From Kiloniella litopenaei (GTDB taxonomy: Bacteria; Pseudomonadota; Alphaproteobacteria; Kiloniellales; Kiloniellaceae), in contig NZ_LANI01000003.1 in the NCBI RefSeq assembly GCF_000982415.1, positions 1 through 64,000 on the forward strand: 64,000 bases of DNA, given 5' to 3'. Shown in pieces: positions 55,128 to 64,000 of this stretch. Each line of letters starts with the position of its first letter. Positions within the stretch are counted from its first letter, which is position 1. Position numbers and translations under genes: made by a program. The notes beneath the pieces were generated by a model. That model was not told where the DNA came from, did no database searches, and worked only from the letters and a program-made list of their open reading frames with translations.

Positions 55128-56660
55128 ATGACTTCGTCTTTGACTGTAAACTTGCCAGAGTTCCAGTTTTGGCAGGATCTATCAGCCTTTAACAGGTTAA
55201 GTACAGCCATATGGGTCTTTAATATAGATGATCATAAGATCTGGTGGGGAAATGAATCGGCGCTCAAATTCTGGAACGCCGATACTCTTGATGATCTTGT
55301 AAAAAGAGATTTCTCGACGGATTCAAGTTCTGTACGAAGACGCCTTGGTGAAATGTTCGAAACATCTGCCAAAGGTGATCGACTAGAAGAAAACTGGACA
55401 CTCTATCCCAATGGCCGTCCGCAAATGGCTGCTCTTACCTTCACACCAATTTTGATTGAGGACAGAAAAAAAGCGCTCCTCATAGAAGCTACACCACAAG
55501 CAAAGGACGAACTGGATCATAGAACCAAGCGCATTTTAGAAGCAATTAGACACACCCCCCTAATGATTACAACATTTGATGGTGACGGAAGCTTACTTGC
55601 ACAAAATCCGGCAGCAGCGAATGCCTATAACATCCAAGAAAAAACAACAACGATAGAAGATCGTTACAATGATCCCGAGATTAGGAAACGTATTCTCGAT
55701 CGGCACGACACCCCTAAACGCTTTACAAGAGACATAAAGGTATACACAGCCTTTGGAGAACGCTGGCACACATTAACAGCCGAAATAGGATTAGACCCGG
55801 TTTCCGGTCGACAGGTGATTGTCACAACAGAAGAGAACATAACGGAACGCGTTAAAGCCCAGGAAGAACTGAGACGCCTTAATCTTGATTTGGAACACCG
55901 TGTCGCGGAACGAACACAAAAACTGACCATTGCCCGACAAGAAGCTGAAAACGCGAATAAATCCAAGGGTAATTTTCTGGCGACTATGAGCCATGAACTT
56001 CGCACCCCCTTAAATGCCATTATTGGCTTTTCTGATTTGTTGGGGCACCAGATTTATGGCTCTATAAACGCAAAACAAACAGCCGCCATTAAAGATATAC
56101 ACTCTAGTGCACAGCACCTTTTAGAGTTGATAAACGAGTTACTTGATGCATCTACCATCGATAGTGGCGAATTGAAGTTGTTCGAAGATTTTTTCCAACA
56201 TGACGATATTGTTGATTATTGTCACGCCACGTTCGAACTAGAGGCCATGAAAAAGGATCAGACCCTTATTGTAGAGAATAAGGTGAAAGGTATTCTGATC
56301 AAAGGTGATTCCCGACGTTTTAGGCAGATACTGATCAACCTGCTTGGAAATGCCTTTAAATATACGCCAGACGGCGGGACTGTATCTCTAAACATTGATT
56401 ATGACACCGACAACAATCTGCTTTTCCAAATCCAAGACACAGGCATTGGAATAGAAAAAACACGTATCCCTGATATCTGCAAAGCATTTACTCAGGCTGC
56501 GTCTTCGTCCTGGGCTGCTGGAAAAGGAGTTGGACTTGGTTTGTATATAGCATCAAGATTGATAGACGCCCACGGCGGAACCCTCACAATCGAAAGCGAA
56601 ATAAATCAGGGAACAAACGTTAAAGTCCTTATTCCAAATAACCGTATAAAAAAAGCATAG
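55128..56660 (+). CDS. Cytoplasmic PAS-domain histidine kinase
   Basis: 510 aa from ATG 55128 (a GTG at 55104 adds 8 codons). Two PAS-like regions come first (WVFNIDDHKIWWGNESALKF, then PLMITTFDGDGSLLAQNPAA). A coiled coil follows (LNLDLEHRVAERTQKLTIAR), a dimerisation domain with the phospho-acceptor His in MSHELRTPLNAIIGFSDLLG, and a HATPase (NLLGNAFKYTPDG, QDTGIGI, GVGLGLYIA). No membrane segment, so it is cytosolic. No response regulator is next to it. It follows uvrB after 100 bp. Confidence 0.9.
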   Translation: MTSSLTVNLPEFQFWQDLSAFNRLSTAIWVFNIDDHKIWWGNESALKFWNADTLDDLVKRDFSTDSSSVRRRLGEMFETSAKGDRLEENWTLYPNGRPQMAALTFTPILIEDRKKALLIEATPQAKDELDHRTKRILEAIRHTPLMITTFDGDGSLLAQNPAAANAYNIQEKTTTIEDRYNDPEIRKRILDRHDTPKRFTRDIKVYTAFGERWHTLTAEIGLDPVSGRQVIVTTEENITERVKAQEELRRLNLDLEHRVAERTQKLTIARQEAENANKSKGNFLATMSHELRTPLNAIIGFSDLLGHQIYGSINAKQTAAIKDIHSSAQHLLELINELLDASTIDSGELKLFEDFFQHDDIVDYCHATFELEAMKKDQTLIVENKVKGILIKGDSRRFRQILINLLGNAFKYTPDGGTVSLNIDYDTDNNLLFQIQDTGIGIEKTRIPDICKAFTQAASSSWAAGKGVGLGLYIASRLIDAHGGTLTIESEINQGTNVKVLIPNNRIKKA

Positions 56661-57090
56661 CGGCAGTTTAGTTCAAGATTCTCTGATTTTTGAGTGAGGC
56701 CTAGCAAGGTTGGTTTGCATTCAACAAGAAAACAATTGATTTTCCTGCGTTAACCCTCACATACAAAAAATGGATGTGATTGTTAAGGTCTGATGCGGAC
56801 CACTATCCGCACCAGATGAAACAATTTTCCTGGAAATAAATCAGGTTTCATAAAATGCAAACGAAAAGCCACAAACTAGAAATACGTAATCATATCCCAG
56901 AGGGACATTATCATTTCAACACCTTAAAAGCTTATTACGCGTCAAAAACCCCAAAATAAGGCCAAAATTTGACAAACCTTCAGATAGGCTATTGAAATAC
57001 ACCCCGATGAGGGGCATTTAATGGCCTGTATTCTCTCGCAACAAAGGTCGTGAGAGATCCGGCGAGAACATTATAAAGAGTGAAATACAT
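56661..57090. other. Intergenic region, 430 bp, with inverted repeats
   Basis: Between the PAS kinase and the antiporter. Two nested pairings stand out: TGCGGA (56794-56799) with TCCGCA (56806-56811), and TGAAAC (56817-56822) with GTTTCA (56845-56850) around an inner CCTG/CAGG. They could belong to a structured mRNA leader. No gene seen. Confidence 0.4.
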
Positions 57091-58062
57091 ATGACAGCAA
57101 CAGCATTTCTTGCAGCAGGCGGGGGCCTCGTCCTATTAGCAGTGGGCGGTGAAATCCTCCTCCGCGGCGCACTTGGAATTGCTAGCAAACTTGGTATTTC
57201 ACCAATGCTTATTGGCCTAACAATTGTGGCCTGTGCAACCTCTATGCCCGAACTTATGGTTACATTGGTTGCTGGCCTTGATGGGGTCACGGATATCGGC
57301 GTGGGTAATGTTATCGGATCAAACATCGCTAACATTCTTTTAATTTTGGGTGTCGGTGCTCTTATCTCACCACTCGCGACCAAACCTTGTGATGTCATGC
57401 GGGACACGGTTGCAATGTTGATTGCAACCGCAATATTTATAGGCTTCGCACTTTTAGGTTCCTTTACGATCTGGCATGGCGTCTTTATGCTTGCCACGCT
57501 TACATTTTATATCTGGCGTAGCTATTACCGAGAGAAAAAATGCAATCCAAAGGAAGAAGCAGATCCTGAACTTGCCGAAGAACTAGAAGCAGCACCGGGA
57601 TCAATCCCCGTTTCGCTTCTATTACTACTAATCGGGGTTGCGGGCCTTATCTATGGGTCTGAGCTTCTTGTGGACGGAGCTGAAACAATTGCCCGTGCCG
57701 CGGGGATCTCTGAAACCGTTATTGGCGTGACCCTTGTTGCTCTGGGGACATCACTCCCTGAACTAGCAACAGCGGTCGTAGCTGGTATTCGCGGGCATAC
57801 TGATGTCGCACTTGGTAACGCGCTTGGATCAAATATCTTCAATCTTCTCCTTATCCTCGGAGTACTGGCAATTGTCTCACCCTTTACCGTTTCCCCGGCT
57901 GTTATAGAGTTTGATATGTGGGTAATGGCAGGTGTTAGCCTCTTGATTGTTCCCACAATGGTCCATGCCGGAAAAATCTGTCGATCCAAAGGTGTTTTCT
58001 TTCTCGCTTTGTACGCGGCTTATATTCTCTACCAATTTAAAGATAAACTCTTTGCGGCCTAA
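57091..58062 (+). CDS. Calcium/sodium antiporter (CaCA family)
   Basis: 323 aa with ten to eleven hydrophobic segments in two inverted halves. The two alpha-repeats are CATSMPELMVTLVAGL and ALGTSLPELATAVVAGI, each followed by GNVIGSNIANILLILG or GNALGSNIFNLLLILG, the YrbG-type CaCA signature. Exchanges Ca2+ for Na+ or H+ at the cytoplasmic membrane. An acidic loop (about residues 150-170) separates the halves. The leader upstream contains inverted repeats. Confidence 0.92.
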   Translation: MTATAFLAAGGGLVLLAVGGEILLRGALGIASKLGISPMLIGLTIVACATSMPELMVTLVAGLDGVTDIGVGNVIGSNIANILLILGVGALISPLATKPCDVMRDTVAMLIATAIFIGFALLGSFTIWHGVFMLATLTFYIWRSYYREKKCNPKEEADPELAEELEAAPGSIPVSLLLLLIGVAGLIYGSELLVDGAETIARAAGISETVIGVTLVALGTSLPELATAVVAGIRGHTDVALGNALGSNIFNLLLILGVLAIVSPFTVSPAVIEFDMWVMAGVSLLIVPTMVHAGKICRSKGVFFLALYAAYILYQFKDKLFAA

Positions 58063-58194
58063 AAGAGAATCGCGCCACAAAACGGTTGGAATGCTTTTGA
58101 CCTTCGGAAATTCCAAGCGTAGATTGACGCCCGATTAAATCGCCCTGTTAATCCGGGTTTGTCTAAGATCGTTTAAAAGAAAAGGAATGTCGAG

Positions 58195-58587
58195 ATGACA
58201 TCCGAAAAGTCCGCTATTTCCGGGAGCCAGTTAACAGAACAAAAGTTGATTGTAAGAGACCTTACACTGAGCTGTAATATAGGGTTGACCGAAGAAGAAA
58301 GACTTCGACCTCAGCGGCTTAAAGTGAATCTTGAGCTCACGCTGACCCCACTTCCGGTTCTTAACGACGAGATTGATGAAACAATCAATTATGGAATACT
58401 CGTCAAAAAAGTCAGAAATGTCTGTTTACAGACCAAAGTTAAACTTTTGGAAACACTGGCAAATGATATTTCAGAAACCTGCTTCTTTGACGAGCGAATT
58501 AAAGCGGTTCATATGCGGATTGAAAAGCTTGATCGCTATCCGGACGTCGCAGGTGTCGGCATCGAAATAACGAGACACCGTTCATAA
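58195..58587 (+). CDS. folB: Dihydroneopterin aldolase
   Basis: 130 aa. The folate-pathway tunnel-fold enzyme: LIVRDLTLSCNIGLTEEERL holds the conserved Glu, ETINYGILVKKVRNV the INY motif, LLETLANDISETCF the middle helix, and HMRIEKLDRYPDVAGVGIEI the substrate-side Lys. It cleaves dihydroneopterin to 6-hydroxymethyldihydropterin. No folP or folK is adjacent. A UUCG-loop terminator follows. Confidence 0.93.
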   Translation: MTSEKSAISGSQLTEQKLIVRDLTLSCNIGLTEEERLRPQRLKVNLELTLTPLPVLNDEIDETINYGILVKKVRNVCLQTKVKLLETLANDISETCFFDERIKAVHMRIEKLDRYPDVAGVGIEITRHRS

Positions 58588-58622
58588 GGAACATCCCTCT
58601 CGTAATGAAAAAACCATCTCAA

Positions 58623-58646
58623 AAGGCCAGAGTTCGCTCTGGCCTT
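58623..58646 (+). terminator. Terminator after folB
   Basis: AAGGCCAGAG (58623-58632) with CTCTGGCCTT (58637-58646), perfect 10-bp stem, TTCG loop. An A-tract precedes; only AATC follows. Confidence 0.8.
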
Positions 58647-59227
58647 AATCGCATTGTGCATTAAGCTCAAGCATTAACACTTTTTAACAAATCTCCTTCC
58701 AGTAAGCCGCTCCAGATTCTGCTAATGATCAAAGTCTGCGCAGATAAAACCTTTAAGAATCAAAGAAATTTTATTACGAGAATCCCTTACTTGTACACAG
58801 GAGAAATCTTTCTGTAACCGTCAAGCCATAAAAAAGAATTTTTTTTATACTTTAGAGCGTTGACTTTGAATTTAACAACAATATCAATAGCTTGTAAAAT
58901 ATGCCTATTTTTTAAGCAGCTTATTGTAATGCTAGTGTTTTCAAGGGGTATACGCGTAGGCTCACAAGATAGCCACAAAGTTATCCACAGGATCCGTGGA
59001 TATAATTTTGTACGGATTCACGCGGGTAAAATGACAAATGCGACGAATCCTAAGACTTCTAAAGAGTCCCATCATTACATTAAGAAAGTGTTCTTGACCT
59101 GTTCCACTTTAAACGCCATCTAATGAAGTAACAACACACCCTTCTTAGGGCAGATGTAACCTGCTATATTAGATTTCCTAGATCTAATAAAATTGAACAA
59201 ACATACCGGACCTATCAAAGCCAATCG
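58647..59227. other. Intergenic region, about 580 bp, upstream of uvrC
   Basis: No credible gene: the 87-codon frame at 58860-59123 starts with TTG and looks unlike a protein. A perfect DnaA box TTATCCACA (58981-58989) lies in a 7-bp inverted repeat TATCCAC/GTGGATA (58982-58988 and 58996-59002). The rest is AT-rich. Confidence 0.45.
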
Positions 59228-61324
59228 ATGACAAAAGTACCTTCGCGCAAAGCAAGAAAAAAGGACCCCTCTCAAGGTGGTAAAAGATCGGCCATGGCAG
59301 CGCGTGAAGATCTGGATCTGACGACGACCAGTGTATCACTTGATACTGTATCCGGTTTATCGGAAGACACTATCAGCTGGGAAGCAGGATCACAGTCAGA
59401 AACAGTACAGCCAACAGAAACCAGTAATATTGAAACTGGCACCAAGGTTATCTTGAGCGTCGTCAAAACATTACCGGGTTCACCCGGTGTGTATAGGATG
59501 ATGGATAGCGACGGAAATCCTCTATACGTTGGCAAAGCCAAAAACCTCAAGAAACGTGTCGTTTCATATACGCGGGTTGATCAGCTCCCATACAGAATAA
59601 AACGTATGGTCTCTGAAACCCGGTCGATGGAAATCGTACAAACAAATACCGAAGCAGAGGCTCTTTTATTAGAAAGCAATCTAATCAAGCGCCTTGCCCC
59701 ACGCTACAATGTCTTGCTTCGCGATGATAAGTCCTTTCCCTACATCCTGATTACGGCCGACCACGAAGCGCCGCAGATTACAAAACACCGCGGTGCTCAA
59801 AAAAGAGAAGGCCGTTATTATGGTCCCTTTGCAGATGCCAGATCCGTTAATCAGACGATAACAGCTTTGGAAAAAGCCTTTTTACTTCGCTCTTGTAGCG
59901 ACGGTGTTTACACAAACCGTACGCGCCCTTGCCTGATGTACCAAATCAAACGCTGCTCTGCCCCATGTGTTGGCCGGGTATCTCTATCCAATTATGCCTC
60001 TCACGTACGTGAGGCGGAAAGTTATCTCAGCGGTTCTTCTTCGGATTTTCAAAAAAAGATGGCCGAGAAAATGGAAACGGCTGCTGAAGAACAGGACTAT
60101 GAACAAGCTGCTGTTTATCGGGACCGTATTCGCGCCCTGACGGCGATTCAATCCAAACAGGAAATCAATATTGCTGAACTGGATGATGCAGATGTTTTCG
60201 CCCTCTTTGAAAAGGCAGGGCAATCCTGTATTCAGGTATTCTTTTTTCGGGCTGGACGAAACTACGGAAACCGTTCTTACTTCCCAAAACATGACAAAAC
60301 AATAGAGCCCGAAACAGTTCTTACCTCCTTTATCGCCCAGTTCTATGCAAACAAACCAGTGCCTAAACTGGTGATGGTCAGCCATAAACTGCCCGAAGCC
60401 CCCGTTCTGGCCGAAGCTTTGGGAACCAAGGCTGGAAAACGTGTCCAGGTCGCCCACCCTTCCCGAGGGGCAAAAAGAAAACTGGTCGAAAATGCGACTG
60501 TTAATGCCCGCGAAGCACTCGCGCGGCGTATGGCAGAAAGCGCAAGCCAGCGCCGATTACTCGAAGGCCTGTCCGACATGCTTTTTCTGGAAACAACCCC
60601 GGAAAGGGTTGAGGTTTATGATAACTCTCATACTCAAGGGTCAGAGGCTTACGGCGGGATGATTGTCGCAGGCCCCGAAGGCTTTATGAAAAAGGCCTAT
60701 CGGAAATTTAAAATCCGTGGGGACAAATCCCAGAAAGTGGACGTCAAAACTGATGGCAGTCCAGGCACCAAACCTGCTGAATTTCAGGCTGGCGACGACT
60801 ACGCTATGATGCGAGAAGTGTTAACCCGCAGGCTCTCAAGAAGCTTAAGGGAAGACCCGGATAGACAAACGGACCAATGGCCAGACCTTCTCGTTCTCGA
60901 CGGTGGTCAAGGCCAATTGACCGTTGGCCTTGAAGTTCTCGAAGATTTGGGACTGACGGATATTCCAATAGTTGCCATTGCCAAAGGCCAGGACAGAAAC
61001 GCAGGCAGAGAGAGGATCTTCCTTCCCGACCGCCCATCATTTCTGGTCGACCCCAAAGATCCTGTCTTGTACTTCATCCAGCGATTACGGGATGAAGCAC
61101 ACCGTTACGCTATCGAAACCCACCGCAAAGGCAGAACCAATGCACGGTTAAAGTCTGCTCTTGACGGTGTTCCCGGCATTGGAGCAAAACGAAAAAAGGC
61201 ACTTCTGTTCCGCTTTGGCTCCGCAGACGCCGTTGCCCGTGCAGGTATAGAAGACCTGGCCGCAGTTGATGGAATCAGTCGTGTTGTCGCACAATCAATC
61301 TACGATCACTTCAACACTGAATAA
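59228..61324 (+). CDS. uvrC: Excinuclease ABC subunit C
   Basis: 698 aa, longer than usual because of about 70 extra N-terminal residues rich in Lys, Ser and Thr. Then the GIY-YIG domain (LPGSPGVYRMMDSDGNPLYV), the UVR motif (EEQDYEQAAVYRDRIRALTA), the RNase H-like endonuclease (VEVYDNSHTQGSEAYGGMIV, DLLVLDGGQGQL), and a double HhH at the C-terminus (GVPGIGAKRKKALLFRFGSA). It makes both incisions in nucleotide excision repair. It is the gene before mobB by 137 bp. Confidence 0.98.
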   Translation: MTKVPSRKARKKDPSQGGKRSAMAAREDLDLTTTSVSLDTVSGLSEDTISWEAGSQSETVQPTETSNIETGTKVILSVVKTLPGSPGVYRMMDSDGNPLYVGKAKNLKKRVVSYTRVDQLPYRIKRMVSETRSMEIVQTNTEAEALLLESNLIKRLAPRYNVLLRDDKSFPYILITADHEAPQITKHRGAQKREGRYYGPFADARSVNQTITALEKAFLLRSCSDGVYTNRTRPCLMYQIKRCSAPCVGRVSLSNYASHVREAESYLSGSSSDFQKKMAEKMETAAEEQDYEQAAVYRDRIRALTAIQSKQEINIAELDDADVFALFEKAGQSCIQVFFFRAGRNYGNRSYFPKHDKTIEPETVLTSFIAQFYANKPVPKLVMVSHKLPEAPVLAEALGTKAGKRVQVAHPSRGAKRKLVENATVNAREALARRMAESASQRRLLEGLSDMLFLETTPERVEVYDNSHTQGSEAYGGMIVAGPEGFMKKAYRKFKIRGDKSQKVDVKTDGSPGTKPAEFQAGDDYAMMREVLTRRLSRSLREDPDRQTDQWPDLLVLDGGQGQLTVGLEVLEDLGLTDIPIVAIAKGQDRNAGRERIFLPDRPSFLVDPKDPVLYFIQRLRDEAHRYAIETHRKGRTNARLKSALDGVPGIGAKRKKALLFRFGSADAVARAGIEDLAAVDGISRVVAQSIYDHFNTE

Positions 61325-61461
61325 TCTCTGTTTCGCTATTTACGACCTCAACTTTTTTATTCCAAGGTCGCCATCACCTTATTTGATCTATAACATAGAA
61401 ATTGGCCTATTCGAGCGTTATATAGCGTGTAGTAATTTACCAATTCGTCAGAGGATTTATT

Positions 61462-61983
61462 ATGAAGGTTTTTGGCCTTGCAGGTTGGAGTGGTAGTGGC
61501 AAGACAACTCTTCTTAAACAGTTGATCCCGACCTTGGTCCAGCGTGGTTTAAAGGTCTCGACATTAAAACATGCACACCACAAGTTTGATGTCGACAAAC
61601 CCGGCAAAGATTCATATGAACACCGCGAAGCAGGTGCAAGTGAAGTTATGATTTCATCCGGAAACCGCTGGGCTCTCATGCATGAACTGCGTGACGAAAA
61701 AGAACCAACTCTGGAAGAGCTAATTCCACATATGACGCCCGTGGATATTCTTTTAATAGAAGGCTTTAAAAGAGAGAGCCACAAAAAACTGGAAATATTC
61801 CGCCCAGCCCTCGGAAAACGAATGCTTCACAAAGATGATCCAAATATTATCGGGGTCGCGACCGATGACGCCGAAATAGATACATCGTTACCTGTCATTG
61901 ACCTCAATAACATAGAAGCAATCGCCGACTTCATCTGCGCATCCTGTGATCTTCAAAACAAGATCAGAAAGGCCACTGACTGA
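61462..61983 (+). CDS. mobB: Molybdopterin-guanine dinucleotide biosynthesis protein MobB
   Basis: 173 aa GTP-binding protein. P-loop GWSGSGKTTLLKQLIP near the start, KHAHHKFDVDKPGKDSYEHR, and ILLIEGFKRESHKKLEIFRP. It assists MobA in attaching GMP to molybdopterin. The stop overlaps the start of moeA (TGATG), so it heads a coupled operon mobB-moeA-moaD-moaE. Confidence 0.95.
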   Translation: MKVFGLAGWSGSGKTTLLKQLIPTLVQRGLKVSTLKHAHHKFDVDKPGKDSYEHREAGASEVMISSGNRWALMHELRDEKEPTLEELIPHMTPVDILLIEGFKRESHKKLEIFRPALGKRMLHKDDPNIIGVATDDAEIDTSLPVIDLNNIEAIADFICASCDLQNKIRKATD

Positions 61984-63242
61984 TGGCCCAGCTTTCAGAT
62001 GATTGTTTTGCTCATGGCGGCAAGCTGATGACAACAGCCGAAGCACTCACCCTGTTAGAAAACAAGCTTCGGTGTATCACAAGTACAGAAATCATCTCTG
62101 TTCAGGATGCATTAGGCAGAGTATTGTCCGAAGACGTGATGTCGCCTTGTAACGTTCCACCACACGACAATTCCGCTGTTGATGGCTATGCAGTATATTT
62201 TGATGACTTAAACAAGACATCAGTAACCACACTGCCGATTAGTGACCGAATTACCGCCGGAAGCCATGTTCCGGGAACTCTAGACAAAGGCACCGCTGCC
62301 CGAATTTTCACAGGCGCCCCCATGCCCTTAGGCGCTGATACGGTATTGATGCAGGAAGATTGCACCCTAGTGGAAACGAATAAAGTTTCTATTCCTGTGG
62401 GCATTAAATTGGGTTCAAACAGGCGTTTTGCTGGTGAAGATGTTGAACAAGGCTCTGTTATTTTTCGTGCTGGCCGCAGAGTTCGACCGCAGGATCTGGG
62501 GCTGATTTCCGCGATTGGGATTTCAAAAATCAGCGTTCAAAAATCCCTTCGTGTTGCCTTTTTTTCTACCGGAGATGAGCTCAGAAACCCTGGAACACCC
62601 CTCGAAAGCGGTCAGGTCTATGATTCCAATCGCTATACAATAAATGGTTTATTAAAAAATCTGGGCTGTAACGTAACAGACTTGGGCATTCTACCTGATA
62701 AACCAGACCTTATTCACAAGGCACTGGAAAGCACTATCAACAGGTTTGATCTGGTCCTGACATCTGGTGGCGTATCTGTTGGTGAAGAAGACCATGTAAA
62801 ACAAGTTGTTGAATCTCTGGGTTCGCTCCACGCATGGCGGCTTGCTATCAAACCCGGCAGGCCCGTTGCTCTGGGCCAGATCGGCTCTACTGCATTTGTC
62901 GGGCTACCCGGTAATCCTGTCGCCGTTATTGTCACTTTCGCAAACTTTGTTCGGCCCCTGATAAATTTACTGTCTGGTGCGGAAAATGTAACACCGAAAA
63001 CCTTCCCTGTTGTGGCAGCCTTTGCACATAAAAAGAAGAAAGATCGCAGAGAATGGGTTCGCGTTCATCTGAGAGAAAGCCTTGACGGTCAGTGGGAAGC
63101 GCATAAATATTCCAAGGAGGGAGCTGGTGTTCTCTCGTCAGTGTGCCACTCTGATGGCTTCGCCGTTCTGAATGAAGACCTTTTATCTGTCCACCCCGGG
63201 GACACCATTTCCTATCTGCCTTTCAACGAGATTGCTTTATGA
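61983..63242 (+). CDS. moeA: Molybdopterin molybdenumtransferase MoeA
   Basis: 419 aa. Inserts molybdenum into adenylylated molybdopterin. Features: NVPPHDNSAVDGYAVYFDDL, ITAGSHVPGTLDKGTAARIF, GAPMPLGADTVLMQED, FSTGDELRNPGTPLESGQVY, SGGVSVGEEDHVKQV, and PGNPVAVIVTF. Overlaps mobB by one base and moaD by four (ATGA). The N-terminus could also start at the internal Met of GGKLMTTAEAL. Confidence 0.95.
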   Translation: MAQLSDDCFAHGGKLMTTAEALTLLENKLRCITSTEIISVQDALGRVLSEDVMSPCNVPPHDNSAVDGYAVYFDDLNKTSVTTLPISDRITAGSHVPGTLDKGTAARIFTGAPMPLGADTVLMQEDCTLVETNKVSIPVGIKLGSNRRFAGEDVEQGSVIFRAGRRVRPQDLGLISAIGISKISVQKSLRVAFFSTGDELRNPGTPLESGQVYDSNRYTINGLLKNLGCNVTDLGILPDKPDLIHKALESTINRFDLVLTSGGVSVGEEDHVKQVVESLGSLHAWRLAIKPGRPVALGQIGSTAFVGLPGNPVAVIVTFANFVRPLINLLSGAENVTPKTFPVVAAFAHKKKKDRREWVRVHLRESLDGQWEAHKYSKEGAGVLSSVCHSDGFAVLNEDLLSVHPGDTISYLPFNEIAL

Positions 63243-63490
63243 AAATTCTCTATTTTGCATGGTTACGAACAACAATTGGCAAATCTTCCGAAGATATTTC
63301 GCCCCCAGAGGCCGTGCATACTGTGAGTGATCTTCTGAATTGGCTTCCCTCGCTTGGCGAGAACTACAGTTCTGCCCTTGAAAAGCGAGACCTGCTTCGG
63401 ATCGCCATAAATCAGGAATACGCCGATCTTGACCAGAAAATCAAACCAGGGGACGAAATAGCTATCTTCCCCCCTGTAACAGGCGGTTGA
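63239..63490 (+). CDS. moaD: Molybdopterin synthase small subunit MoaD
   Basis: 83 aa, beta-grasp ubiquitin-like protein. It begins KILYFAWLRTTIG and ends in the required Gly-Gly (IFPPVTGG), which carries the thiocarboxylate sulfur used to make molybdopterin from cyclic pyranopterin. Overlaps moeA by four bases; moaE follows after one base. Confidence 0.95.
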   Translation: MKILYFAWLRTTIGKSSEDISPPEAVHTVSDLLNWLPSLGENYSSALEKRDLLRIAINQEYADLDQKIKPGDEIAIFPPVTGG

Positions 63491-63491
63491 C

Positions 63492-63944
63492 ATGATCAGG
63501 GTACAAGAAAAAGATTTTGATGTGGGGCAGGAAATTAGAAATCTGACCCTAGGGAATCATGCTATCGGCGGGGTTGCTTCATTCCTTGGCCTAGTAAGGG
63601 ACATTGCCAGTGAGGAAGAAATTTCGGCAATGACCCTTGAACACTATCCCGGCATGACAGAAAAGATGCTTGCAGAAATAGAAGCCGAAGCCAATCGCCG
63701 TTGGGAACTGGATGCCAGCCTGATTATTCATCGTTATGGTCGAATGGAGCCAGGTGAGCAAATAGTACTGGTCATTACCTGTAGCAAGCATCGTAAGGCA
63801 GCTTTTGAAAGCTGCGAATTTCTGATGGATTACCTAAAGACCAAGGCCCCCTTCTGGAAGTTGGAAGAAACACCCGAGGGAGGGAAATGGGTTGATGCAC
63901 GTGATAGTGACGATACCGCCGCATCACGCTGGATAGAAAAATAA
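63492..63944 (+). CDS. moaE: Molybdopterin synthase catalytic subunit MoaE
   Basis: 150 aa. Features: IGGVASFLGLVRD, the LEHYPGMTEKMLAEIEAEAN helix, IIHRYGRMEPGEQIVLVITC, and KTKAPFWKLEETPEGGKWVD with the catalytic Lys residues. With MoaD it makes molybdopterin. Its stop is followed by a strong hairpin that ends the operon. Confidence 0.95.
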   Translation: MIRVQEKDFDVGQEIRNLTLGNHAIGGVASFLGLVRDIASEEEISAMTLEHYPGMTEKMLAEIEAEANRRWELDASLIIHRYGRMEPGEQIVLVITCSKHRKAAFESCEFLMDYLKTKAPFWKLEETPEGGKWVDARDSDDTAASRWIEK

Positions 63945-63966
63945 ATTAATAAAATTATAAAAAAAA

Positions 63967-63997
63967 ATAGCGCCCTGTCGGTTAAACAAGGCGCTAT
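63967..63997 (+). terminator. Terminator after moaE
   Basis: ATAGCGCC (63967-63974) with GGCGCTAT (63990-63997), 8-bp perfect stem preceded by an A-tract; the window ends three bases later. Confidence 0.75.
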
Positions 63998-64000
63998 TCT

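Noticed and set aside
58860-59123. An 87-codon frame upstream of uvrC
   Set aside because: TTG start, no ribosome-binding site and no recognisable protein features.

Overview
The window reads as a contiguous piece of an alphaproteobacterial chromosome of moderate GC content, most like the Rhodospirillales/Kiloniellales/Sneathiellales neighbourhood. Supporting this are CpdR beside an N-formylglutamate amidohydrolase-like gene, an Irr-type ICE box, an ELM1-family protein, MetZ-type methionine synthesis, Lrp - trxB - LysR order, and AhpC/AhpD without AhpF. Placement is by protein recognition only. There is no phage, IS element or CRISPR array, and gene density is normal.

Layout. 0-5 kb: a damaged or incomplete WYL regulator, then a minus-strand glycolate oxidase operon glcD-glcE-glcF and rpmJ. 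5-9 kb: a methyltransferase and an orphan TadE/TadE/TadG-VWA operon. 9-18.8 kb: TSUP permease, tRNA-Val(GAC), cpdR, an N-formylglutamate amidohydrolase-like gene, a 57-aa ORF with a lytic transglycosylase, a cobalamin riboswitch with a small unknown protein, a MATE transporter, and a two-component pair. 19-24 kb: LPS sugar transferases (GT4, waaA), deacetylase, OmpA-like protein, dusA. 24-29.4 kb: HAD, glutamine amidotransferase and HD hydrolases, then a LysR regulator divergent from a PbfA-type aminoethylphosphonate lyase. 30-34 kb: GNAT and a two-gene luxP-luxQ unit. 34-43.5 kb: cupin/Lrp pair, rhodanese-metZ, an acidic protein, a GGDEF cyclase, Lrp, ELM1, trxB, LysR. 43.5-48 kb: a strongly structured putative sRNA, a Sel1 protein, an MFS/AraC divergent pair, msrP. 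48-57 kb: aspartate aminotransferase, ahpD, ahpC, diaminopropionate ammonia-lyase, uvrB, a PAS kinase. 57-64 kb: a Ca/Na antiporter, folB, uvrC and a translationally coupled mobB-moeA-moaD-moaE operon for molybdenum cofactor, which MsrP would use.

The most notable item is the luxP-luxQ pair at 30.5-33.8 kb. The periplasmic protein keeps every AI-2 contact residue I recall for Vibrio harveyi LuxP, while the kinase has LuxQ-like periplasmic architecture but lacks the receiver domain of Vibrio LuxQ. Other leads are the riboswitch-linked unknown protein (13.3-13.9 kb), the sRNA candidate (43.5-43.7 kb), and an ICE box upstream of ahpC (51.48 kb).
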